Source: a virus. Taken from it: a stretch of 44,468 nt of DNA. Positions 1 to 8,289 of this stretch are shown piece by piece. The notes under the pieces were generated by a model, which did no database searches, was not told where the DNA came from, and saw nothing but the letters and a program-made list of their open reading frames with translations. The number at the start of each line of letters is the position of its first letter. Within the stretch, counting starts at the first letter, position 1. The DNA is taken from positions 1 to 44,468 of the IMG/VR virus record IMGVR_UViG_3300027821_000005. The stretch is one strand, 5' to 3'. The translations under genes and the position numbers were made by a program.

Positions 1-99
1 CACCACCACCACCACGTTTCAGCCGACGCACGAAAAAACCCTGCCGGGACCGAAGTCCCGGCAGGGTCAGGCAACCGACTACCGGTCAGTACATGTAGC
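1..99. repeat. Left copy of 99-bp exact terminal duplication
   Basis: Bases 1-99 are identical to 44370-44468. A perfect 99-base match ending exactly at both window ends is what a de Bruijn assembler leaves on a circular contig (overlap equal to the k-mer). The simplest reading is a circularly closed assembly of 44,369 unique bases, from a circularly permuted, cohesive-ended or terminally redundant virion genome. A true 99-bp terminal repeat is possible but less likely. The copy contains a terminator and the stop codon of the first leftward gene. Confidence 0.95.
33..66 (-). terminator. Rho-independent terminator of the 86-511 gene
   Basis: On the minus strand a perfect 12-bp GC-rich stem (39-50 with 55-66) closes a TTCG tetraloop and is followed by six T (33-38). 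It lies just downstream of the leftward gene 86-511 and separates it from the next leftward gene across the circular junction. Confidence 0.9.
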
Positions 100-511
100 C
101 CTCGTCATCCTCCTCGTCCCACTGCGCACGGCGCGCGCGCCGGTTGCGGTCGGCCGCGTCATCCTCGCCCAGTGACCGCAGGAACGCGTCCAACTCCGCA
201 TCGAAATCATCCGGGCCGGTGATCTGGGACAGCACGAACGATTCGTGAACGGAGACGATCGCGTCGGTGCGATCCCAGCCCGACGCGTCATCGAAATTGA
301 CGCGACCGTCAAGGACATCTCCAGCCAGATCGGAGATAGCCGTGACGATGGCCATCTCCGGCGCGGTCAGATCCCCGTAGGTTTCCGCGCCGCGCAGAGT
401 CGCGCCGGTCAGCACGTCCGCCATGATTGCGGCACACGTGCCCTGTGCCAGCGCTTCGCGCTCGGCCGCGCTGCGACCCTGCGAGACGAGATACGCATGT
501 GTTCCGGTCAT
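86..511 (-). CDS. Acidic hypothetical protein, GC-rich gene
   Basis: A 141-residue protein of unknown function, not recognised. The ATG at 511 is chosen because GAAAGGGG lies just upstream; an in-frame ATG at 559 has no such site. The C-terminus is highly charged, with an Arg-rich patch followed by an acidic run ending in GYMY. By eye it is much richer in G+C than the rest of the genome and lacks the CTGTCGCC octamer, which suggests recent acquisition or different constraints. Circularly it is the first gene of the leftward arm, divergent from the HTH gene at 715, and is insulated by its own terminator at 33-66. Its stop codon lies inside the 99-bp duplication. Confidence 0.75.
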   Translation of the reverse strand: MTGTHAYLVSQGRSAAEREALAQGTCAAIMADVLTGATLRGAETYGDLTAPEMAIVTAISDLAGDVLDGRVNFDDASGWDRTDAIVSVHESFVLSQITGPDDFDAELDAFLRSLGEDDAADRNRRARRAQWDEEDDEGYMY

Positions 512-564
512 CTCTGACCCCTTTCGGTGTGCTGGCCGACCCGATGTCATGCCATGCACTCACA

Positions 565-592
565 AACCTAGTGCATCCATCTTGTGTCGCAA
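565..592 (-). promoter_or_regulatory. Possible leftward promoter for the 86-511 gene
   Basis: Minus-strand TTGCGA (587-592) and TAGGTT (565-570) are separated by 16 bases, giving a start near 558 and a leader of about 47 nt that includes the ribosome-binding site of the gene at 511. The -10 fits the loose actinobacterial TANNNT form only. This is a weak match. Confidence 0.35.
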
Positions 593-643
593 AATTTGTG
601 GTGCGTCTCCTTAAACGGCACAACTTGCAGATCCACATCTTGA

Positions 644-686
644 AAAGCAAGTATACTATAAGTTCCAGCCAAGATAAGCTTGCTTT
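644..686. promoter_or_regulatory. Inverted repeat overlapping the late-arm -35 box
   Basis: AAAGCAAG (644-651) is the exact reverse complement of CTTGCTTT (679-686). The right half covers the -35 hexamer of the promoter at 680-708. GTATACT follows the left half at 651-657 and recurs at 702-708 as the -10 region. The layout suits an operator at which the adjacent HTH protein could regulate its own promoter; that role is inference. Confidence 0.4.
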
Positions 687-708
687 ACAAATTTAAGTAG
701 CGTATACT
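680..708 (+). promoter_or_regulatory. Rightward promoter of the late arm
   Basis: TTGCTT (680-685), a 17-base spacer and TATACT (703-708) form a good sigma70-type promoter. Six bases separate the -10 from the ATG at 715, so the predicted transcript starts at or next to the A of the start codon. This implies a leaderless mRNA for the first rightward gene. Confidence 0.75.
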
Positions 709-714
709 GGAGAC

Positions 715-1203
715 ATGAATCCATACCGAGAAATCCGCCTCGACTCCAGCCTCACGCAAAAGGACCTTGCCCAATCCCTCCAAATCACTCCACAGGTTAT
801 TCTCCGTACCGAGCAAGGCTTGTTTAGTTCTCCCCCTTCATCTCTCACTCAAGCTATGTCAGACCTATCCGGCCTGTCGCCTGAACAACTCACTCAGCAG
901 TATTACTCTTGGGTTTTTCAGGAGAGGCAACTTAACGGCTCCCATTATAAAGTCCAGCAGGCCATTTCAAGCCTCCGGTATGCGCCTACTAATGTTCCCT
1001 GGAGAGCCTTTAGGGTTAACTACCTGCTCTGTGACAGTGTGGCTTCGTTTGCTAAGCTAATAGTAGTTCAGATTTCGATTGTCCAGGAGTTCGAGAAGCT
1101 GGGGCGGAATTTGGACCAAATAGAATCGATCCTGCTTAGCTGGAAGGTTCCTACCGGTAAACTGATCTGGCCCGCTGACAAGAAAGCTCTAGCTAATGCC
1201 TGA
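715..1203 (+). CDS. HTH (Xre/Cro-type) DNA-binding protein
   Basis: A 162-residue protein. Residues about 8-40 match a Cro/C1-type helix-turn-helix: LTQKDLAQSLQITPQVI followed by RTEQG. The remaining ~110 residues are not recognised. It is the first gene of the rightward arm, directly behind a promoter that appears to yield a leaderless transcript, and an inverted repeat overlaps that promoter. This suggests an autoregulated controller of the late arm (inference). It overlaps the next gene by 8 bases, indicating translational coupling. GGAG at 709-712 is too close to the ATG to act as a normal ribosome-binding site. Confidence 0.75.
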   Translation: MNPYREIRLDSSLTQKDLAQSLQITPQVILRTEQGLFSSPPSSLTQAMSDLSGLSPEQLTQQYYSWVFQERQLNGSHYKVQQAISSLRYAPTNVPWRAFRVNYLLCDSVASFAKLIVVQISIVQEFEKLGRNLDQIESILLSWKVPTGKLIWPADKKALANA

Positions 1204-2014
1204 CGCCCCTGTTCCTCCGGTAAAGCCTCCGGTAACTAGTTCAGCAGAAGATTCAGTTAAGTTAGCGATGCATGATGATAAAACGCCGCTCTCGTATCAA
1301 GCGACACTATCCTCCCCTGTCGCCATTCGCACCCAGTGGGGATTTGAACGAGGCGATTTGATATCGTTAGTTGAGCTAACCTACTACCTTTATGAGAAGT
1401 TAGAGCGGCTGCCGACCAAGAAAGAGCTAGCTAGTAACTTGTTTCGGATTAATCCTCCGGCACCGGAAGACTTTAATAAGATTTACAAGAGTGCTATTTT
1501 CAAGACGGCTTGCTACTACCGGGGAATTAGGACCGATGACGGTAAACCTGCTAATTCAGCGCTAGCTGGCTTGGATGAGCGGCAGAGATTAACTATTGCA
1601 GCGATTACTGACTACACTTCCCGGCTCACGCTCGATGGCAAGCTTAAGAGAATTGGCGTTTCGGCATGGGAATATTCTGCCTGGATGAACTACCCGCCGT
1701 TCCGGAATAAGATTAAGGAACTTGCTGATAAGAGCCTCAAGCATTCAGAATCGCTCGCTGACGTAGCATTAGCCTCCGGCGCGGTTAACGGGAAACTTGA
1801 CTTCATCAAGTACGCTGATTTAAGATCAGGGAGATTCGACCCTAGCGCACGTTCTGCCCTTGATGTAGAATACGTAATTAGAAGTGTTATGGAGATTATC
1901 ATGAAGCATGTTCGGGACCCTGAACTGCTGCGAGCTATTGGTGGGGACTTGTCGATCCTGGCGGCCGGGGCCGGGATGAATCCTGAAAGTGCAGCCTCAC
2001 CAGAATTAGAATAA
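1196..2014 (+). CDS. terS: Probable terminase small subunit
   Basis: A 272-residue protein. The N-terminus is Pro-rich. The middle resembles the helical DNA-recognition region of phBC6A51-type small terminases: GVSAWEYSAW, then PPFRNKIKELADKSL, and later a GKLDFIKYADLRSGRF segment that parallels the usual A.K..L.RTGR pattern. Small terminases bind the packaging site and load the large subunit. The position near the start of the packaging and structural arm agrees, although two tail genes separate it from the large terminase. A transcription factor or other DNA-binding protein cannot be excluded. Confidence 0.6.
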   Translation: MPDAPVPPVKPPVTSSAEDSVKLAMHDDKTPLSYQATLSSPVAIRTQWGFERGDLISLVELTYYLYEKLERLPTKKELASNLFRINPPAPEDFNKIYKSAIFKTACYYRGIRTDDGKPANSALAGLDERQRLTIAAITDYTSRLTLDGKLKRIGVSAWEYSAWMNYPPFRNKIKELADKSLKHSESLADVALASGAVNGKLDFIKYADLRSGRFDPSARSALDVEYVIRSVMEIIMKHVRDPELLRAIGGDLSILAAGAGMNPESAASPELE

Positions 2015-2054
2015 GCCCGAGGGATAGCCCTGTCGCCGAAAGGTTTAGACTATA

Positions 2055-2747
2055 ATGGGAACTACATATACTACCAGGCTCCAGCTAGCGAAACCGGATG
2101 AGAACGAATATCAGGTAGTTGGGGTTATCAACAATAACTCTGACGCGCTGGACAAACTTATCGGCGCTAGGATGGTGGCGGCAAATGTTATTCCACCGGC
2201 GAATGAGCTTTACGACGGACTGGTAGTTAATGAGCGGGACACCGGGAAATCTTGGGTAGCGAGTAGTAACGGCTCCGGGGGATATGACCGGGCCTGGATT
2301 CGCTACCCTTGGTATTTGTATTCGGTTTCAGGAGTGGTGGGTAGCTGGGGAAATGGTGAGGCTCGGAATCTGGCCCAGACCTGGAGTAATGGGGTAAACA
2401 GCACTCCTACCGACGTGCCGTCTGGATACATCAGAGTTCCAATTCAGGGCGTTTATTCGTTCGCTATTTACTCTCAATGGGGGACAGTCCAGACATTGGC
2501 TGGGACCATTAATGTGACCTATCAGGTGGGGGCCACGACCGGTTCAATGGTTAATTCGCCATTCACGGCAATGCACCGGCCCAGTACGACACTGTTCAAT
2601 ACTGTGACTGTGTTTCCTCCTATGCAATACAATGCTGGCACGTTGATTATGCCGCGTTTGTATCAGCTGACAGGTGATACCTGCAACAATGTCTGGATCC
2701 ATTGTGTTCTGCAAATGATGGGGCCGACTGGAAAGAATAACGCATGA
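2055..2747 (+). CDS. Tail fibre / minor tail protein
   Basis: A 230-residue protein. The N-terminus (TTRLQLAKPDENEY, then VINNNSDALDKLIG) is the typical start of actinophage tail fibres, which attach to the tail through a TT..L.KP....W..IN.N.D.LD segment. The rest is rich in Gly, Thr, Ser and aromatic residues, as in a beta-sandwich head. The final residues overlap the next gene by an ATGA. The likely role is host recognition together with the collar-domain protein that follows. Confidence 0.65.
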   Translation: MGTTYTTRLQLAKPDENEYQVVGVINNNSDALDKLIGARMVAANVIPPANELYDGLVVNERDTGKSWVASSNGSGGYDRAWIRYPWYLYSVSGVVGSWGNGEARNLAQTWSNGVNSTPTDVPSGYIRVPIQGVYSFAIYSQWGTVQTLAGTINVTYQVGATTGSMVNSPFTAMHRPSTTLFNTVTVFPPMQYNAGTLIMPRLYQLTGDTCNNVWIHCVLQMMGPTGKNNA

Positions 2748-3547
2748 CCCGGCCCACTGGATCTAGATTCAACCGTCCAGGTGCGGATGATGAACAATTC
2801 ACCAACCTGTCGCCTAGAGACGTGGCGAACATTCATGTCACCAGCGATAAAGATTCTCGGGCTGAGGCTATTCATCACACTCTAGGTCAGAGCGGCTATC
2901 AAGCCAGCCCCGGAGACCATGCCCATGATGGAATTACTAGCCCTCAGATCCCTGTAGCTAATCTTCCTGTCGCCGCAATTCTTGCCCTCCTGATTCCGAC
3001 TGGCACAGTGTGGGTTTGGGCTGGGCCCTACACCACAGTTCCGACTGGTTGGTGCATTTGTGACGGTAGAGAAGTAGGCAGGACAGATCCTGTTTATGCT
3101 GCTCTGTACGCAGCTATTCAGACAAACTACGGCTCGCTTGGCGCGGGGACATTTAGCATCCCGGATGGCCGTGGCAAAGCTATTTACGGTTATACCGGAG
3201 GTTTACCTAGCTTTAATCAGCTAGGTAAAACCGGTGGCTCGGAAACTATGGCGCACACGCATACTGTTGCTGTCCACTCACACCCATTAGGTGATACCGG
3301 CTGGGCTCAGATTGTCACGGTTGCTGCTAGCCCAGCCATTTTTGCTCGACGCATCAGTGCCACTTCTTGGCAGGCCAACTTGTCCCAGGTCGGCACTGCT
3401 TTTGCTAGCGCCAGTGCTGCTGAAACGCTAGGTACGGCTTTGGATGGCACAACCGGTAATAATACGACTCCCACAGGTACCGGAGCGGCGTCGAACAGTA
3501 ATGCCCTGTCGCCGTACATCACCATGAACTACATGATCAAACTCTAG
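2744..3547 (+). CDS. Tail collar-domain receptor-binding protein
   Basis: A 267-residue protein with a clear phage tail collar domain: GTVWVWAG, PTGWCICDGRE, YGSLGAGTFSIPDGRG (about residues 88-150), then a His-rich THTVAVHSHPLG segment and the typical C-terminal LSPYITMNYMIKL. This domain occurs in short tail fibres and adhesins such as T4 gp12. The N-terminal ~80 residues contain a DHAHDG motif. It starts by an ATGA overlap with the preceding fibre gene, so the two are probably made in fixed ratio. Confidence 0.8.
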   Translation: MTRPTGSRFNRPGADDEQFTNLSPRDVANIHVTSDKDSRAEAIHHTLGQSGYQASPGDHAHDGITSPQIPVANLPVAAILALLIPTGTVWVWAGPYTTVPTGWCICDGREVGRTDPVYAALYAAIQTNYGSLGAGTFSIPDGRGKAIYGYTGGLPSFNQLGKTGGSETMAHTHTVAVHSHPLGDTGWAQIVTVAASPAIFARRISATSWQANLSQVGTAFASASAAETLGTALDGTTGNNTTPTGTGAASNSNALSPYITMNYMIKL

Positions 3548-3555
3548 GGGAGACA

Positions 3556-5181
3556 GTGGCAGTAAGAAAGCTAGCTCCTGTCGCCGAAAAGACTAATCTA
3601 AGCATTCAAGATATGCTTCTGGAACTTGCTGAGGGATTGCATCATCAGGCAGCGGAGCCGAATCTGCTGGCCTATCAACCGCATCCGAAGCAGGTTAAAT
3701 TTCATGAAAGCACGGCTAGTTCTAAGTTATATATCGGAGGAAACCGATCAGGAAAAAGCACTGCTGGAGTTGTCGAGGATCTTTGGTGGGTTACCAAAAG
3801 ACATCCATATCGACAGCTTCCTCCTGGACCATTACGAGGTCGAGTCATCGGCGTGGATTTCACTACGGGCATTGATCAGATCCTCATCCCAATCTTTAAG
3901 AGATGGATCATTCCTTCGGATCTTATCAATGGAAGTTGGGAAGATTCCTGGACTGCGCGTTCGAGAACTCTCCGTCTCGCAAACAAATCTTCCATAGATT
4001 TTAAGTCCTACGAGCAGAGCACTCTGCAACAGGCTGGCGTCTCAAGACACTTCACGCACTTTGACGAAGAGCCGCCTAAGAGTATTTTCGATGAAAACCT
4101 GACCCGGTTGGTCGATACTAACGGCTCGTGGTGGATCACCATGACGCCCACAGAAGGTATGACGTGGGTCTATTTTGATTTGTATGAGACCAAGCCGAAT
4201 AATCTTCTAGTCATCGAAGTCGATATGGATGATAATCCTTACTTGTCCAAGGAAGCGAAGGAAACTCTCCTAGGATTTCTGGATGAAGAGGATCGTAAGA
4301 CACGCAAATCTGGAAAGTTCACCACTAAGGGTGGCTTGGTATTCAAGCATTTTAATGACCGTTACCCCTACGTCATTAACAACTGGATGCCTCCTGCTGG
4401 TTGGGGAGTATACATTAGCATTGACCACGGTATTAATAATCCGACCGCTATATGCTGGCATGCTGTCTCGCCGACTGGCGATAGGGTTATTACTTTTCAC
4501 TGTTATTATCAAACTAATAAGATCGTAGCTGATCATGCCAAGTACATTCACAGGTTTAACCGTGAGAATCATCTCCAGCCGCTGCTAGTCACCGGTGATC
4601 CGGCGATGAAGCAGCGTAACGGGGTGACAGGATCTAGTATAGTTCAGGAGTATGCCAAGCGGGGGATTCATCTTGCTCTCGAAGGCGTCCCGAAAGATGT
4701 TGGGATTGGCCTAGAGAAGATGATGATGTACTTGAAAATTAGAAGTGCGTCCCATCAACCAACGTGGCAGATGACACAAGATTGCCAGCCGTTGATTCGT
4801 GAGATGATGTTGTACTCCTGGAAGACTGCAATCTCTCCCAAGGTAGCCGATAGGATTAATCCCTACCAGGTTCCTAATAAGAAGAACGATCATGCCATAG
4901 ATTCGTCTCGATACTTCTTTACGCTCATGCCTGATCTTGTGCCGGAATTTGGGGAGGAATTTGACGACACAATCGAGTTTGATCCGGGGACAATTTACGA
5001 CACGCTCGCCAAGATGGCAGAACTTCCGACGCGGCAGAACATGTTGGGATTATGGCGGGCTCCGTCTGTCGCCCAAGTTGTCCGTCATAACAAGGGTCTA
5101 TCAGAGAGTGACCCCGAGAACTGGACGATAACTTCCCGTCAACCTGAGCATCGCTACTCTGACGGCATGGAGGATGACTAA
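3556..5181 (+). CDS. terL: Terminase large subunit
   Basis: A 541-residue packaging motor. The ATPase domain has Walker A in YIGGNRSGKSTAG (about residue 60) and a Walker B-like HFTHFDEEPP (about residue 168). The nuclease domain (RNase H fold) begins at YISIDHGINNPTA, with further acidic positions at LVTGDPA and NDHAIDSSRY. It cuts concatemeric DNA and pumps it into the prohead through the portal. The start is GTG at 3556, preceded by GGGGAG; no ATG fits. It is directly followed by the Zn-ribbon gene. Confidence 0.92.
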   Translation: MAVRKLAPVAEKTNLSIQDMLLELAEGLHHQAAEPNLLAYQPHPKQVKFHESTASSKLYIGGNRSGKSTAGVVEDLWWVTKRHPYRQLPPGPLRGRVIGVDFTTGIDQILIPIFKRWIIPSDLINGSWEDSWTARSRTLRLANKSSIDFKSYEQSTLQQAGVSRHFTHFDEEPPKSIFDENLTRLVDTNGSWWITMTPTEGMTWVYFDLYETKPNNLLVIEVDMDDNPYLSKEAKETLLGFLDEEDRKTRKSGKFTTKGGLVFKHFNDRYPYVINNWMPPAGWGVYISIDHGINNPTAICWHAVSPTGDRVITFHCYYQTNKIVADHAKYIHRFNRENHLQPLLVTGDPAMKQRNGVTGSSIVQEYAKRGIHLALEGVPKDVGIGLEKMMMYLKIRSASHQPTWQMTQDCQPLIREMMLYSWKTAISPKVADRINPYQVPNKKNDHAIDSSRYFFTLMPDLVPEFGEEFDDTIEFDPGTIYDTLAKMAELPTRQNMLGLWRAPSVAQVVRHNKGLSESDPENWTITSRQPEHRYSDGMEDD

Positions 5182-5651
5182 TGGCTCTGAGTTTTATCCA
5201 GGGAAGGTACCTTCCTAATCCGGCTACATGTATTTCATGTGGATCTACCGGTAAGGATTCTATCGACACAGGCCGTAGTGAGCCGATGTCAGGTGCTATC
5301 TTGATCTGCGTAGAATGTTACAAGTGGGCTGCACTTAATTTCATCCAGCTAGGACTGATGTCTAGTCTTGATCATGAGATTCAGCTTAATCAGGTACAGG
5401 AAAGTCTCGATAGGGGTGCTCGGATTGATCCAGCTTTCGATCAGTTGGCAACAGATTTTGATATTATTCTCAGTCGTGCTCGTGACCGTGTTAGTGCCAG
5501 TAGTCGGCCTGATATCAATGATGTTTCACTACAACTCACAGCAGGAACGGAACTTACGGATATCCGCTCGACTGTTAGAATTAGAGAAGAACCTGTCCAA
5601 CAAGTTCTCTTCTCAGTCCGAGAACTACTCGAAGTTGCTCCAAATCAATGA
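5181..5651 (+). CDS. Zn-ribbon protein between terminase and portal
   Basis: A 156-residue reading frame. Two cysteine pairs, CISC at about 17-20 and CVEC at about 44-47, make a likely zinc ribbon. From about residue 113 (base 5518) the frame overlaps the +1-frame coiled-coil gene, and its last ~43 residues look less protein-like than that frame. Small Zn-ribbon proteins with a coiled-coil tail occur at this position in actinophages, so the two frames may encode one interrupted protein. Function unknown. Confidence 0.6.
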   Translation: MALSFIQGRYLPNPATCISCGSTGKDSIDTGRSEPMSGAILICVECYKWAALNFIQLGLMSSLDHEIQLNQVQESLDRGARIDPAFDQLATDFDIILSRARDRVSASSRPDINDVSLQLTAGTELTDIRSTVRIREEPVQQVLFSVRELLEVAPNQ

Positions 5652-5913
5652 CAAGATCACTACCATGCTGGGAACCAAAGATCCGCTAGCATTCCAAACA
5701 GTTCAGGCGACAATGCAGGGCGCCGATTATACTTCGGTGGAGTATGTTGATCCATCCGACGAAGCAGAAGTTAGGAGGCTAAATGACCTCGCCAAGCCCG
5801 GCAATGACTCCACCGAACAAGACGATGAACTCCCCATCGAGTCAATCCAGACTGAATGGAACTCCTTCGACGACCCGGCTTATATCGCCAGATCAATTGC
5901 AGAGGGAACCTAA
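5518..5913 (+). CDS. Coiled-coil acidic protein overlapping its neighbours
   Basis: A 131-residue frame from ATG-ATG at 5518/5521. It has a charged helical segment (SARLLELEKNLSNKFSS) and an acidic C-terminus. It has no visible ribosome-binding site, overlaps the Zn-ribbon frame by 134 bases and the portal frame by 131 bases, and each junction is a +1 frame change. Either it is translated by coupling, or it is the C-terminal half of the Zn-ribbon protein after a frameshift (biological or assembly). Function unknown. Confidence 0.5.
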   Translation: MMFHYNSQQERNLRISARLLELEKNLSNKFSSQSENYSKLLQINDKITTMLGTKDPLAFQTVQATMQGADYTSVEYVDPSDEAEVRRLNDLAKPGNDSTEQDDELPIESIQTEWNSFDDPAYIARSIAEGT

Positions 5914-8068
5914 TACTGATCTTGCTAAGTTCAGCGACACCGATAAAGGCAAGAAACTTATAGCCTGGATCAACATGCAATACAGTAAGATGAAATCTGC
6001 TCGCATGCAGAAGCAGCGTGAATGGTACGTTAATCTCTCGATGTACTATGGCGAGCAGTACTACGAAGTCATGAGTAATCCCTACGGGCTGAGTTCTCTT
6101 GGCGTCCCGCCGGCTCCGAAATATAGAGTCAGGGCGACAGTCAATAAGATCAGGCCGATGATCCGTACTGAAATTGCACGGCTGACAAGTCAGAAGCCGA
6201 GTGCTAGTGTCATACCCAGCACCGGTGAAGAAGATGATATGGCTGCTGCGCTGGCCGGAGAAGCCATCTGGGAATATCTCACAGACAGAAATAATTTCGC
6301 CACGACTTTAGCAATCCGGCACGCATTCTGGCTGACTAATACCGGTACAGGATTCTGGAAGACCTGGTGGGACGATGATAAAATCGACCCGATGACTAAA
6401 GACCTGTACGGTAATCCTGTCCAGGGCAATGTGTGCCATAATGTTGTAACAACTTTTAACCTCTTTGTTCCTGACTTCTTGTGCCCCGATATTGAGGATG
6501 AACCTTATGTATTTGAAGCGTACACAAAGCCGGTCGATTGGGTCGTCGCCAGGTATCCAGACATCTTCAAAGATGGTGCTCCGCAACCAGATGTGGTATC
6601 TCAAAACGAAATCTTCGAGGCACGGTACTTCCAGGTTGGGCAGTCTGCCAAGGATGCAGCCCCGGATAGTTGCCTCTTTGTCGAGGCGTGGATTAAGCCA
6701 GGTCAGCATAAACTCTTTCCTCAAGGTGGACTGGTCACTCTCGCCGCTAACAAGATCGTCCAGTATCAGGAGATATTCCCATACTCCCACCAAGAGTATC
6801 CGTACTCAAAGACGATCCACATCGAAACTGGTACGTTTTACGGTGAGTCAGTCATTAAGGACGCTAAACACCTACAGCGAGAATACAACCGGGTTCGTTC
6901 GCAGATCATTGAGTCTCGAAACCGCATGGGGCGTCCACAACTCCTGGTCGCCAAAGGTTCACTTGATCCCAGAAAACTTACGTCAGAACCCGGTCAAGCC
7001 ATCGTCTATAATCAAGGATTCGCTCCACCGACTCCAATCGCACTGTCGCCCCTCCCAAATTACGTCATGGAGGAACAAGACAGAATTATTTCTGATCTTG
7101 AGGACATCTCGGGGCAGCATCAAGCATCCCGAGGAATGTCTCCGGGTGGTGGGGTTGTCGCAGCTACAGCAATCAACTTTCTCCAAGAAAAAGATGATTC
7201 GCTTATGTACGCAACTTACGCTTCCTGGGAAGCAGGAGTTGAAAAAGTTGCCAGGCAGACGCTCGCTCTCGTCGCTGACTATTATGACACGCCACGAATT
7301 ATCAGAATCGTTGGTGCAGATGGAGCCTTTGACACTTGGGAGTTTAAGGGAAGTGACATCGCCAACGCTCTTGATATCAGAGTCGAAGGCGGAAGCTCGC
7401 TACCCCAAAGTAAGGCGGCCCGGCAGTCTTTCCTGATGGATATGGCGAAGAACGGATTTATTTCGCCGCAGGAAATGCTGGACATGATGGACATCGGCGG
7501 TGTCCAGAAACTTACTCAGCGACTCAGAGTAGACCAGAAGCAGGCTCAGCGAGAAAATCTTAAGATGAAGTCGCTAGATCCTCAGCTTCTTCAGATGCAT
7601 GCACAGAGCATGATGATGCAGGTCCAGCAGGGCTCAGATCAGCAGCAAGATCCTAATACTGGAGCATGGGCCTGGGGACAAGATCCTGCTTCGTGGCCTC
7701 CGCTGGTACCAGTCAACGACTGGGATAATCATCAGGCCCACATTGTGATCCATAATAATTATCGTAAGGGTCAGGAGTTTGAAACTCTAGACCAGATGAT
7801 TAAAGATCAGTTCGCTTCGCACGTGAGACTTCATGTGCAAGCTCTAGCTATGCAGAACTCCCCGCCAGAAATGATGAGTCCTGATGTGGGTGTGCCGGGT
7901 CAACAAAGCGCCCCTGGAATGGCTCAACTTCTGGCGGGGCCCCAAGGCCCTGCTGATGCAGCAGGAACAGGAATGAATCCGAGCATGCAGAAAGCAGGTG
8001 CGCCCCCGCCGGGACAAGACATGTCGCAGCAACCGCCTCCACAAGATCAAGGAGCAGGAGGTCCGTAA
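5783..8068 (+). CDS. Portal protein
   Basis: A 761-residue protein that follows the terminase, as portals do. The body from about residue 45 (DTDKGKKLIAW, then MQKQREWYVNLSMYYGEQY) through LQREYNRVRSQIIESRNRMG and DISGQHQASRGMSPGG is typical of podovirus-type portals with a long helical stem. The C-terminus is Gln/Met/Pro-rich. Portals form the dodecameric DNA channel that docks the terminase. The ATG at 5783 has AGGAGG four bases upstream, but the first ~40 residues overlap the previous frame and look like low-complexity shadow. The true start could be later, for example TTG at 5897. Confidence 0.85.
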   Translation: MTSPSPAMTPPNKTMNSPSSQSRLNGTPSTTRLISPDQLQREPNTDLAKFSDTDKGKKLIAWINMQYSKMKSARMQKQREWYVNLSMYYGEQYYEVMSNPYGLSSLGVPPAPKYRVRATVNKIRPMIRTEIARLTSQKPSASVIPSTGEEDDMAAALAGEAIWEYLTDRNNFATTLAIRHAFWLTNTGTGFWKTWWDDDKIDPMTKDLYGNPVQGNVCHNVVTTFNLFVPDFLCPDIEDEPYVFEAYTKPVDWVVARYPDIFKDGAPQPDVVSQNEIFEARYFQVGQSAKDAAPDSCLFVEAWIKPGQHKLFPQGGLVTLAANKIVQYQEIFPYSHQEYPYSKTIHIETGTFYGESVIKDAKHLQREYNRVRSQIIESRNRMGRPQLLVAKGSLDPRKLTSEPGQAIVYNQGFAPPTPIALSPLPNYVMEEQDRIISDLEDISGQHQASRGMSPGGGVVAATAINFLQEKDDSLMYATYASWEAGVEKVARQTLALVADYYDTPRIIRIVGADGAFDTWEFKGSDIANALDIRVEGGSSLPQSKAARQSFLMDMAKNGFISPQEMLDMMDIGGVQKLTQRLRVDQKQAQRENLKMKSLDPQLLQMHAQSMMMQVQQGSDQQQDPNTGAWAWGQDPASWPPLVPVNDWDNHQAHIVIHNNYRKGQEFETLDQMIKDQFASHVRLHVQALAMQNSPPEMMSPDVGVPGQQSAPGMAQLLAGPQGPADAAGTGMNPSMQKAGAPPPGQDMSQQPPPQDQGAGGP

Positions 8069-8287
8069 ATGGCAACACTATGTAGCTATGTAGTAATTGG
8101 ATGCGAAACTGGATATGGCCTAGTAAATTCTAGATACAGCAGCCTTGAGTGGGGACTAGGATCTAGTGCACGTAGTATTAGGGATATGCAGCTTAATTTG
8201 CAGAGTCCTAGATACGATGCTATGTCACCTTCTATGAATCTGAATGATTTGGTATTTAATTACATGGATACACAGGAAGGACACTAA
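8069..8287 (+). CDS. Small structural-module protein (module copy 1)
   Basis: A 72-residue protein with an AGGAGG site upstream. It consists almost entirely of a module seen again in three following genes: an IGCETGYGLV segment, and a C-terminal MNLNDLVFNYMD segment. The closest relative is the C-terminus of the 8914-10047 product (IGKQTGYGTV, then MTLNDIIHAL). Function unknown. Its position between portal and scaffold suggests a virion or assembly component. Confidence 0.65.
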   Translation: MATLCSYVVIGCETGYGLVNSRYSSLEWGLGSSARSIRDMQLNLQSPRYDAMSPSMNLNDLVFNYMDTQEGH

Positions 8288-8289
8288 TT

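Noticed and set aside
6465-7436. 323-residue plus-strand frame inside the portal gene
   Set aside because: It is an alternate-frame shadow rich in Ser, Arg and Leu with no start signal; the portal frame is clearly coding.
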